NCBI GenBank assembly: GCA_000333855.2
Contig: CM007316.1
Location: 729,739 to 750,777, forward strand
Source: Endotrypanum monterogeii
Taxonomy: Eukaryota > Euglenozoa > Kinetoplastea > Trypanosomatida > Trypanosomatidae
Length of the DNA stretch: 21,039 bases
Direction of reading: 5' to 3'
Positions 9,560 to 19,100 of this stretch are shown piece by piece; within the stretch, counting starts at the first letter, position 1, and each line of letters opens with the position of its first letter. The notes under the pieces are model-generated. The model saw only the letters and a list, made by a program, of their open reading frames with translations. It was not told where the DNA came from and searched no databases. Made by a program: the position numbers and the translations under genes.

Positions 9560-9991
9560 CACTCACAGTATGCCACGCCCAGAGGTCCCATCACGTACGA
9601 ACCGGAAACGGTGCTGCTCACGGGCCGCAGCGCGGCTTGTCTTCCCCACACTCTACCAACCACCCACGCCTCGCAGCCTCCCCACCCCGAGGTCCGCCCT
9701 GCATGGTCCATGCGCAGCGCACACCTCCAGAAGGGGCGCGAGGCATCAGCACCCACCAGGTCGCACGACACTACGCCTGTCATGAGCATGGCCCACGTGT
9801 GACCCCCTGTCATACAGTGCGACGGCGCACCTCCCGTTGTGGACGGCTAGGAGTCGCTCGGAGATGTCCCAGTGCCTGACGAGTACGCGACCCTGACACT
9901 ATCAGGGGCGGCTCGGCATGGTCAGTGTGTGTGCGAGGAGGACGGGGCAGGGGAAGCCGAAGAGGAGAAAGGGGAGGGGGCTGGGGGTGCC
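9560..9991 (-). repeat. SIDER2-like retroposon, copy 2, in the 3' flank of the exonuclease gene
   Basis: This is the partner of the block at 147-578, identical at 430 of 432 positions; the Pr77-like segment lies at 9927 to 9881 on the minus strand. Its upstream edge is 146 bases past the exonuclease stop codon, so the element almost certainly lies within that gene's mature 3' UTR. The flanks share nothing obvious with those of copy 1. The similarity stops sharply at both ends and no poly(A) tail is seen at the downstream edge. Confidence 0.8.
9881..9927 (-). other. Pr77-hallmark-like segment (SIDER copy 2)
   Basis: This segment is identical to 468-514 and shares its preserved P1-like pairing, lost P3 stem and competing CCCTGA/TCAGGG hairpin. 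Since both copies are the same here, they give no independent evidence of selection on the structure. Confidence 0.5.
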
Positions 9992-10137
9992 TTCCGGTTT
10001 TTTTTTACGCAGAATAAAAACCAGACAGGTGATATTGAGTGCTGGTGTGTAGTCTGTTGAGAGAGTCGGGAAACAGTGCGACGGGTAGAGTGTACATACT
10101 GGCGCCTGTTCCTTCATCATCAGTTGATATAACGAGG

Positions 10138-12396
10138 TTAGTACATCTTTATTTTCGAGCTCATGTATCCTGTAATAGAAAAGTCGATCCTAGCGTTGCT
10201 TCTTGAGTTTCCCAAACCAGTGCCCATGCAGACGGAGGCAAGTCGTTCTTCACCCAGTAGGAATCCTTGCTCTATGTAATTCCACAACATCACTTGGGCC
10301 AGAAAGAAGTACTTGACGTCTACAGCGCAGTACTGGACAAGGGCATCCGTGAGGGGCCGTTCCTCCCACCGGTCAAAGCTGCCCCCACGTTCGGGGTTGA
10401 AAAGCTGGCGGCCGGCATTCTTTATTCTGGTGTCCTCCTCGGTGAAGATCCCCAGTGCCGAAAACACACCCTTCATTCCAGGCAAAAGTCGAGCTCGTGG
10501 GAAGAGGGCAAAACAGGAGGAGATCTGCAGGTCGCAGACATTTTGCAGACGTACATGGTAGAGAAAGAAAAGCGCATCACAGTCGGCACGGCAGTCGAAC
10601 ATCAATTTTATGATCTCCTGCGACTCGAGCACCCGCTTCAAAGCTGAACCAGCGAGCAGTGCCTCTTGACCGAGCAGAACCATGTCAATGATGTAGACAG
10701 TAGTGTAGGTGGCCAGTGTAATAATACAGATGGAGCCTTTCCGGCCCAGCGAACGTCCCTCAAGGTCTAAAGCGATTGTCAACTTGCGGCTCCAGTGATC
10801 CTCATCGGGTTCCGTATTGTCGCTGCAACACCTACGCTGCAGGCGAAGCTGTTCGCGCCTCAGGCTCAGCAACTCCGCCTCCGAGAGAATACCCAGGCAA
10901 AGACAATTCAGCTGATCCAAATTCTCAATACACTCTACTTCTTGAGGTACGCGGCTCCGAAAGGTTGTGTCTCGACTGTCGATGTACTCTACCCCAGCGC
11001 TGTGGCAGAGCTGCCCACAGCTGTTGTACTCGTACTCGTACTCGCCATCTTCGATGTCGTTCAGGTCGCCTTGTGGCGGAAAAAATATTGGCGGGAGAGC
11101 TACTTCTGGGTCTACTGAGTAACTGGGTAGAAGAGGGACGTAGGGTGTCAACTGCGCCGAAACTGACGCGTGCGTTCCAGAAAGAGGAGCAAGCCAGCCA
11201 CTGTCAACGTCTACGCACACACAGGAATAATCATTTTGAGTAGTGCCGGTTGAAAAATCCGCCCATGTGATGTTGGCATCTGACATACAATCAACCAGCC
11301 CACCGCTCAGTGCAGCACCGTAGTCACAGCCATCAGTGAAAAACCCTGATGCCATCCCCATTTGCGTGAGAGTCGGAAGAGGAGACGAGAAAGCCATATT
11401 TTTGAAGTGGTCCTCGTAGCCTTGAAGGTTACATACCTCCGGCCAAGGCATGTCGATGCAATTCTCCTCCACCTCGTAGTTGGAGACGCCCTGAGCCCAA
11501 TAGGAGGCGTTGGGGTAACCTTGAGCGCCTACAAAGTGGGCAGTGCAGTCACTACGATATGGCGGTAGAAAAGACCTGCTTTTTAGGGCACTCAGATCCT
11601 CGTAGCAAGGCGAGGAGGAGGTTGGATAAGAAGGGGAACATTCTCTCTGCGCGTAGCTTCCTGGTGACACGGATGATTGCTGTTGGGTCAAAAAAGGCAA
11701 TTTTATGGCACATTTATTATCCGTGATGTTCCTCCATGGGTAGAAGGGACTCGCCTGTGGATGAAGACCCCCGGAAGGCGGCGACGACGTCGAGGGATTT
11801 CCGCCGAAAGAAGAAACCGACGCATCGGGTTGTTTTTTGGTTTGCTCTGAAGAGGCCGATGCCGCTGGGAGGCTGTAGGGTGTGACTTCGGCCGGAGGAT
11901 CCAATTTTGAGGTTTCTGCAGATGTGCACGCCTGTCGATTCACCTCCCCTAGTGGAGTCGAAGATATTCCAGAAAAGCCTATCGGTGGTGGCGGAGCCAG
12001 TGCACTGCTACGCATGACAGTATCAACAGAAGAAATCGACGTCAGCATGACGGTCTCTGTGGTGCCGGCGCCGCGTGCGCTACTGGCAGCAGCTGAAGCT
12101 ACGGAGAGAGACTCGAGATATCCGCAGGGCGTTGGTGATATCGGATATCTTGTGTTGCGAGCAACCCGTTCATTTTCCCCATTGGTATTGCTGCTGCCGG
12201 GCGAGAGAATAGAGCTGTCTATGTGAACTCCAGTGGCTGTCATTATGGTAGCACTTGATGTGCATCCATCTGCTTGTGTGCTACTGCTGCTGCTGCACCA
12301 GCTCTCCGAAGTGTGAGTGTTGACCTCCTCCACGTCCTTGACGACCGCATCTGACACAAGGGAAGAAGACTTGTCCATTTCCATTGCAGAAACCAT
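10138..12396 (-). CDS. DEDDy-family 3'-5' exonuclease domain protein (EXD1/Egalitarian-like) with a long disordered N-terminus
   Basis: The protein has 752 residues from the first ATG. The frame is open for five more codons to a TTG (12411) and on to a stop near 12496, with no earlier ATG, so 12396 is chosen. The first 485 residues or so are Ser/Pro/Thr-rich with no recognised fold, including a short acidic-aromatic run (EDGEYEYEY, about 450). The exonuclease domain covers about 535-715. Exo I is LDLEG (D544, E546), Exo II is FDCRADCDAL (D605) and Exo III is YCAVD (Y689, D693), so all DEDDy metal-binding residues and the tyrosine are present. Such enzymes remove nucleotides from RNA or DNA 3' ends with two metal ions. 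The substrate here is unknown. The context LQNVCDLQI after Exo II recalls EXD1/Egalitarian RNA-binding proteins, and no HRDC domain of the RNase D or Rrp6 type is seen. A SIDER2-like repeat begins 146 bases past the stop. Confidence 0.88.
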   Translation of the reverse strand: MVSAMEMDKSSSLVSDAVVKDVEEVNTHTSESWCSSSSSTQADGCTSSATIMTATGVHIDSSILSPGSSNTNGENERVARNTRYPISPTPCGYLESLSVASAAASSARGAGTTETVMLTSISSVDTVMRSSALAPPPPIGFSGISSTPLGEVNRQACTSAETSKLDPPAEVTPYSLPAASASSEQTKKQPDASVSSFGGNPSTSSPPSGGLHPQASPFYPWRNITDNKCAIKLPFLTQQQSSVSPGSYAQRECSPSYPTSSSPCYEDLSALKSRSFLPPYRSDCTAHFVGAQGYPNASYWAQGVSNYEVEENCIDMPWPEVCNLQGYEDHFKNMAFSSPLPTLTQMGMASGFFTDGCDYGAALSGGLVDCMSDANITWADFSTGTTQNDYSCVCVDVDSGWLAPLSGTHASVSAQLTPYVPLLPSYSVDPEVALPPIFFPPQGDLNDIEDGEYEYEYNSCGQLCHSAGVEYIDSRDTTFRSRVPQEVECIENLDQLNCLCLGILSEAELLSLRREQLRLQRRCCSDNTEPDEDHWSRKLTIALDLEGRSLGRKGSICIITLATYTTVYIIDMVLLGQEALLAGSALKRVLESQEIIKLMFDCRADCDALFFLYHVRLQNVCDLQISSCFALFPRARLLPGMKGVFSALGIFTEEDTRIKNAGRQLFNPERGGSFDRWEERPLTDALVQYCAVDVKYFFLAQVMLWNYIEQGFLLGEERLASVCMGTGLGNSRSNARIDFSITGYMSSKIKMY

Positions 12397-12435
12397 CCAA
12401 CGTGGCCTCAACCCAAAATGAGATAAGCAAAATTT

Positions 12436-12437
12436 CT
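12436..12437 (-). promoter_or_regulatory. Predicted trans-splice acceptor of the exonuclease gene
   Basis: On the minus strand an uninterrupted T-run (12484-12474), then a G-run, is followed by the first AG at 12437-12436. This gives a 39-base 5' UTR to the ATG at 12396. The non-ATG codon at 12411 would also lie inside this transcript. Confidence 0.35.
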
Positions 12438-12674
12438 TTGGATAAAGCGTTAGATGATTACAAGACCCCCCCCAAAAAAAAAAACGACCTTTCTTCTACA
12501 CACCCCGCCCCTAGCAGTTGTCGAGGAGAAAACCGCGCACACAAACAAAAATTTAAAAAGCAAATGTATCAGTGCTGAAATATGCTCTACAGAACGACTG
12601 GTGTTTGCCGCGTTGGGACGAAAGTATGCTCCTCCGCTGTATTCGTATCTACTTACCCGTGGACTGCGCGTGCA

Positions 12675-12694
12675 GACACACACACACACACACA
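12675..12694. repeat. (CA)n microsatellite
   Basis: About ten CA units lie roughly 280 bases upstream of the exonuclease start codon. Confidence 0.9.
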
Positions 12695-14245
12695 GAGACC
12701 CAAGAACCACGTAACAAATTGTGGAACAATAAGACTCAACCCACAAACAAACAAGCACAAGAGAAGAGAAAGGGGAAGAGAGAGAGATGGTCAGAGAAAA
12801 TATCAAAGATACAGATTACACGCGCACACAAATAGCAATAGAAGATATATATATTTAAATATATATAAATAGACACGAACAGAAAAGAGCACAATGTTTG
12901 GAGAGGAAAAAAAAAAAGATACCAAATGCGAATGCCCTTCGCAGAAATTATGTTTAAAAGCAGAAAAAAATACTTTTTCGAAGAGTATTTTTTTTTTTTT
13001 TCAACACCTCGCACACAGACAAAGATGAAAGGGAGGAGGAAGAGCAAAAAAAGATATTCGGAAAAACACACAAAAAAAAAAAGAAGCAGAAATAATAGTA
13101 AAAAAGGACGACTGAGCCTGAAATCAAGGTCAAGAAAAAATGAACTGCAGAAAATATAAATATAAATAGGTATATATTTTTTTTTCAAAAAAGTGTGGCA
13201 GGGAGGAAATAAAATATGCAGCAGATTGAGGTTGTGCGAGTTGATTTCGATTCCCTCTTTTATGGAAAAAAAAGAGTCTGGGATGGAGGAGAAAGGAGGC
13301 AGAAAAAAAAGAATTGAAATGAGGCGTCGAGTGGGAACACAACGAAGAAAAAAAAAGCGCCACGGATAGAAGAAAAACGAACTGACACCTTCACACACGC
13401 AAAGATGATATCAGCGAAGGAAGATGTAAATCTAATGCCAATCAAGAACAGCAGTTCACCACACCAGAGAGGGGGGCAAAGGAGAAGCAGAAGAGCTGTC
13501 GAACGACAGAGAAAGCTTTGTGTAGAAATTCGGTCATACAAACAGATGAAAAAAAAAAGAGGAGGAGGAAGAGAGGGGATGTTTCAGAGGAGCGACAAGA
13601 AGAAGGTGTTTACAACAGAAGCACGGGAACAGAAAAAGGTAGACGGCACTAGAAGAGCGAAATGTGTATCCTTTTTTTTCCCCAACGCCTCGAGAGATCA
13701 GCGAAAGTGCAATAAGGCAAGCCCGTCGACAACGTGAAGGATAGAGGGAGAAGCGCTCGGGAAACTATATGTAAAGAGAGAGAATAGAGAGAAGCGTTTA
13801 AAATAGTTTGGAAATGGGGTCAAAAAAAAAAAGTAAATCACGATGAAGTGGCTTAAATAATGACAAGGTGACGCAAAAAGGAAAAAAAACAGACCAAATA
13901 AAAAGGGGGGAGTAGCAAATGTATGACAGAGGAGACAGAAGGGGAGCAAGACACTGCAAGATCACGAAGAGGGGAAGCTGTAAACACGACGGAGAAAAAA
14001 AAAAGAGGGGAAGGATGACTAGAGCCCAGTCTCTGTTGTGACTCAGCGTGGGGTGTGACCGAAAAACACAGTGGGGCAAAAGCGAAATGTGATCACACTC
14101 CAAAATAAAATAGAACTGAAAAATAAAATTGGAGGTAAACAAAATGTAACCACGAGTGAAAAGAGAAAAACAGTACGACGTATCTGTAGCTGTATGTCAC
14201 ACACATGCACACGTGGTATAAATAGGTAAAGATACCTCTTTGTTT

Positions 14246-14293
14246 GTCTCTCTCTCTCTCTCTGTGTGGGGGGAGGGAGCACACGCGCGCGCG
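14246..14293. repeat. (TC)n and (CG)n compound simple repeat
   Basis: A TC tract (14246-14264) is followed by TGTG, a G-run and an alternating CG tract (about 14284-14293). Confidence 0.85.
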
Positions 14294-14364
14294 TCTGTGT
14301 TTTAGTTCAAGTATTGAGTTTCAATAGAGAGGAAGAGGGAGAGGAAGAGCAAAAAGCACAAGAT

Positions 14365-14393
14365 GGGGAGGGGGGGAGGGGGGAGGGGGGGGG
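14365..14393 (+). repeat. G-rich tract with G-quadruplex potential
   Basis: Four G-runs of four to ten bases are separated by single A residues on the plus strand. The transcribed strand is correspondingly C/T-rich. Confidence 0.85.
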
Positions 14394-14988
14394 AATTCCC
14401 GTAAAGTAGTAACTACTCCGGGCAATATGCGGACGAGTGAACTACGGGAACCGGAAATGCACTGTTGAACCGCGCCCACCGTGAGACCTTCCTTCGAGTG
14501 GGGAACACAGGGAAATCCAGCAGATAAAAAAGGGGGGAGCTGATGATTTGGTGCAGTGAGCAAAAAAAAAAAAATGAAAATAATAGTAAAAACAAACTCA
14601 AAACGAATTTTTTAAAGTCCAATTAGAGAGTACAAAACAGATGAGGGCAGCGGAGTCGAGGGACACCCATGCACGTGCGCACACGAAATAAAAAACGAAA
14701 CACAAAACAGAGAAAAACAAGGACAGAGACGCGCAGCTTACAGGAAAAAAAAAAAGGAGTCGAAGAATAGATGAAACGACACAAAGTGACTCTTTTTGGT
14801 GTTCTCCCTAATGTACGGGGAGGTGGAAGCAGTGAATTGGATGTGATCTGGAGTATGAAAGGCAAGCAGTGGGTAGGGGTGCGGGTGTGTGTATGTTTTC
14901 GTTATTTTACCGGTGGTTGTTCCTTGTTTTTACTCCTTGGGTGCTGCTTTTGTGCCGCTATATTGGCTCTCTGCCTTTTGATCTTCTC

Positions 14989-15059
14989 ATATAATATATA
15001 AATAAATATATATATATATATATGTATGTATGTGTGTGTGTGTGTGTGTGTATATATAT
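14989..15059. repeat. Compound TA / TATG / TG / TA microsatellite
   Basis: A TA-rich stretch passes through TATG units into about ten TG units, then back into TA. It lies in the middle of the pyrimidine-rich 3' flank of the 1416-residue gene. Confidence 0.9.
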
Positions 15060-16172
15060 GTGGATGTGTCTTCCCCTTTCTTGCTTCTTCCCTACTCCGT
15101 ACCAAGAAACGCCAGCCGACGCGCGCTGCTTGGATCAGGTGTGTGGCAGAAAGAGGGGAGGGAAGGACAAAAGCAAGAGGGAGAAAATGTAAGAGCGAGA
15201 TTTTTAAAAGATCAGCACGGAGAAAAAGCGAAGTGCACTAAATAAAGCAAACGCGGGGAAAAAAAGGGGAAAATGAAAAAGATAAACAACACCGTACGCT
15301 GCTGATTGATGATGATATCACGAAAGATACCGCGAAAGCAACACACGGGCACACAAACGGAAAAAAAAAGAGATTTTGGTGATGGGGCAGGGGGAAGAGC
15401 GCATGAGCAGGAGAAGATAAGAAAAAATAAAGTCAGTAAATCGAAAAAAAAAAAGTGTAGACGAGAAAGAAGGTCAGGGAGAAGGGAAAAAGTGGTAAGA
15501 GATGAGGAGGAGCTGTGACACTACATGCAGAGGGGAGAAAGAAAGGGGGAAATAAAGACACACAAACCTAGCCAAAGGTGATGCAGGGTACAAATGGTCT
15601 TTTTCTAGCTCAAGCGGCCGAGATAATGCGCCCAGAACCCCATCATAGAAATCCTGAGAAACGGATCGATTGGAGGTGAAGAATAGAGAGAAGTACAAGC
15701 CTCGGGAACTGCACACACACAGTCCCCCCCCCCCGTAGATGTCTCCTATCGGCTTCCTCATCCTTGGTTGTCCCCCTCCCCGTCCTCTAGCTCCATGGGA
15801 GTGATCTCGCAACCCTACCGGTAACAAATACATGCAGCATGTCCAAAAGGCGGAGGGAGGAGCACTTGACTCATTTTTTTTTTTTCACTTGTGCGCGTCA
15901 CCGCGAGACGACCCTTATTTTTTTTTTTTTGAGCTTCTTAATATCGAGTCCTCCTTGGAAGAATAACGTTTGAAAATTTTCTTAAATCGAGACATGAAAT
16001 GTGAATCAAATGAGGGGAAAAGGAGGGGGGAAAAGCGCAGGAAGGGGGAGAGAACCACAGTGCCTCGCTCTCTCACCATGAAGTCACTCAGATTTCAAGC
16101 AGCGAATCCGTGCTCAGATTATGTATGAACAAAGTCGGCAAGCCATCTGCGTGCTTTGGCGGGCTCGTGCGC

Positions 16173-19100
16173 TTACTCCGATGGAGAGCAGGACCCCAGA
16201 GTGATAGTCACGACAGTTTTGCCTCGAATATATGTCGCCACATCACGCCCTGTGCGAACAACAGTTCCGTCCACTTGCAAAACACGCCAACCAACAACAT
16301 CCGCTAAATCACAGAAGCTCATCGGCACCTCAGACCGTTCCTGTTTGCCCTGCTGCTGTTGCTTATGCCGCTGAACTAGTGCACGAGCAAACGGAGACTC
16401 GAGTAACTCCCTCTCGTCTTCGAATATGGTGTCTGCTACGGCGTCTGGCCTCGCTACCTTCACTTGCACCCGCCGGACCCTCGCGTCGCCATCAAGAACC
16501 ACACCGAGTGGAACGCGCTCAGATTCACGCACCACTACCAGATCAAGCACCTGAGGTTTTCCAGCTTCGTCGGCCTTCACCGCATTCGTTGGTGCAGATC
16601 GCTCTGCCTGTGGCGATGGGCGTGTCGTCCCCAAACACGAGCGCTGCACTTCTCGGTATTGTTGTTGTGACTTGACAACATTGAAAAAGAGGCCCTGGCG
16701 GTAGGTATCGTTCATCGTTCTTTCCATCCTGTCCAGCGTGCGCATCACACCGCTCGTCCAGTGCGTGACACCCTCCATCTGTGCCGGGAGGCGGGAGAAC
16801 TCCTCGTGAAGCTGCACCGCCCACACGTGCGCCCATCGGTAATTGTTGCGTCGATGCACCTCCAGTTGTGGTGAGCGCTTGGCGTTGTCGAGCAGCCAAC
16901 TTTGGAAAGATGGCGCCGTGACTGATCTCACAGATGCACCATCATCATCACTGACTCCGTAGGGGTCAATCACCCCATCTGAAGAAGACTCTAAAAGAAG
17001 ACTTCGGTATTCACGCAGGATGCCACTCAAGACGTGTAGCCGCCTCACGAGGTACCCATGCAGACGAGCAAAACTACATGTGACGTCCCCCACACGGACG
17101 GTCGGATATTCTCGGAATCCATGACTCGGCACCGTTGCGTCACCATTTTCCTGCTCAGAGTCCCTGTATGGATCCGGAGTAGATGCCGACCCCTCGACAT
17201 TGAGCAGCTGCGGGTACTGAGAGAGGAGAAAACCCATTTCCTGCACCTGTGACAAAGGCATCCAAAGAAGTGTGGGCTGTTTGCAGTGCGCCTGGACGAT
17301 AGACAGCGTCGACGAGACATGACGTTGACGCAAAAGCGAGTCCTCAAGGAGCCTCGCTCTGTCGCGTAACTCCCCAGTGAAGTGGTGAAGACGGTCCGTC
17401 GCGCGTAAGTGATGAAGCTGCCGCGCTGTGTCGTGCTGCAGCTGGAAAAGCATCTCCTTTGTGTACTCAATCGCCGTGGCGCGAGTGAGAAGAGGGCCTA
17501 TAGAGGGACACGGCATTGCAGAAACGACACCGTCGGATGCCAGGGCGGCGTCCAGCCCAGTATGGTGGCCTTGGGTGACCCCAGAAGAGGACCCGGGCGA
17601 GTAGCCCGCCACATTTCCTTCCCAGTGGTAGAGAAAGTAAGCGAAGAAGAAGGCACCATCCACGGCGACGGCAGACGTGGTGCCGCATACCTTCCACTTG
17701 CCGGGAGAAGATGCTTGCCGCTGCTGATCATCGTGACGCATAGCAGAGGAGGGCGGTGCAGACTTTGACTCCATCGGTTCCGCAGCAGAGACGCTGAAGG
17801 GAGCTGCCAATTCCCGTAGCCACACCAAGACACCGATACACGCGGCATACACGCGACGACACTCCTCCTCGGCAGCCCATTCGGTGTATGTCTCGTCTGT
17901 ATAGTACGCAAAGAGGTATTGCACACGAAGCAAAGGAAAAAACATACGGGAGACAGAGCCCACCAGGGCAGCAGCCAACACTCCGTCTCGGCAGATGTTT
18001 CGTGCCTTGGTGCTCGCAGGGGCAGACATTGCCATGTCCTTTGAGCAGGGCTGTGAAGGACTCCAAGGACTACCGCGTGCCCCTGTCGGAGGCGTCTCCG
18101 CGACTGGGCGGCTCGCCTCTGTAACTGCGCAGTAGAGCAGCTCTGCCGCTGCCACACGTATACCACCGCACAGACGATACACACGCGCCCACGGTGCGTC
18201 ACCCTCGACACCCTCGATAGGAGCGACGCCCCCTTCACTAGTACCGTGTAGGCCGCGATGTCGAAGACGCTGCGCACGGCGAGACGCAATCCACTTCATG
18301 ATGGGTGTCTCTGGAGTGAGGGGCGCGCGTGGCTCGATCCCAAGATGAAACGCTGCGAGAAGTGTCGTCTCCAGTTGTACGTCAAGGCCAACACGTATCA
18401 AGCGACTGTAGAATGGGACAAACCACGCGCCTCGTGACGGCGAGGAGGACGCTGCGGCACTCGACCACGGTAGCGGCGCAGCCTTGGCGCGGTTGTTGAT
18501 GGGAGGAGAGAAAAGAGCAACCCTGCACTCCGCCAAGAGACCAATGTAGCTGCAGAGGAGAACAGCAATGTGATCGGGGCTCTTATTCCAATACAATGTA
18601 GGAAGTGGAGCAGAGGGAGCAGTTGCGGTGGCCCTCCACCATGCTGCTAAGCTGACGTTCACTGCTGTATGCACCGTGCGATGTTGCACTTGGCCTATCT
18701 CAGAAGGCGATATCATTCGCAGCGGTTTAATCTCCGCCCAAAGTACCTCCACTTCTTTTGCCAAATGAAATTTTTCGCCCTCTGTAAACCACTGCAAAGC
18801 AGCGGTGTCACCGTCTGACTTTGTAGGCGCTTGCTCCCCTGCGGCTGCCAACTCACCGTTTGAGACCTGGGCCTCGTCGCTGGAACCAGCGCCCTTGATG
18901 GCGTTTTCTTCAGCAATACTACGGGTCAAAGTGGAAACGACATAGACGAGCATCATACTTTTCAAGGCCGACACACATCCCGCAGACATCGGCGCATTGC
19001 CCATCACCTGCATTTGCGTGAGAACCTTCTCGGACTGCTCCTTTAAAAGCAAAAAAGAAGACGGGCGGTAAGCGCGACACATCTCTCTTTCAGAGCTTTT

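Larger units (their letters stand above)
6529..10137 (-). other. Gene-free 3.6-kb interval: 5' flank of the histone-fold gene and 3' UTR of the exonuclease gene
   Basis: Apart from SIDER2-like copy 2 (9560-9991) I see no supported gene. The plus strand carries many A-runs, (TA)n tracts (7489-7502, 8488-8517, 9023-9057) and several long G-runs (6554-6576, 7048-7060, 7881-7910, 8623-8644). Reading frames here are short, and translate to Ile/Tyr, Pro or Phe repeats that mirror these simple sequences. Confidence 0.55.
12397..16172 (-). other. Gene-free 3.8-kb interval with strong strand asymmetry (pyrimidine-rich on the transcribed strand)
   Basis: From about 12700 to 15600 the plus strand is overwhelmingly A and G, so the minus-strand transcript would be C/U-rich for nearly 3 kb. 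The interval includes (CA)n at 12675-12694, (TC)n at 14246-14264, a G-rich tract at 14365-14393 and a compound TA/TG repeat at 14989-15059. The longest minus-strand frame (12736-13398) is Phe/Leu/Tyr low-complexity and is not a gene. The interval should hold the 3' UTR of the 1416-residue protein's mRNA and the splice signals of the exonuclease gene. Confidence 0.55.

Noticed and set aside
12736..13398. 220-residue minus-strand hydrophobic frame
   Set aside because: It is Phe/Leu/Tyr low complexity produced by the T-rich strand. The apparent membrane segments are a composition artefact.
15474..15833. 119-residue minus-strand frame of more balanced composition
   Set aside because: The codons (TTA, GTA, ATA, runs of GGG/GGA) look non-coding. 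The sequence just upstream on its strand is A-rich instead of a pyrimidine tract.
17498..18289. 263-residue minus-strand frame within the 1416-residue gene
   Set aside because: It is a shadow in another frame of the same strand; the longer frame continues through it with PDZ-like and helical features.
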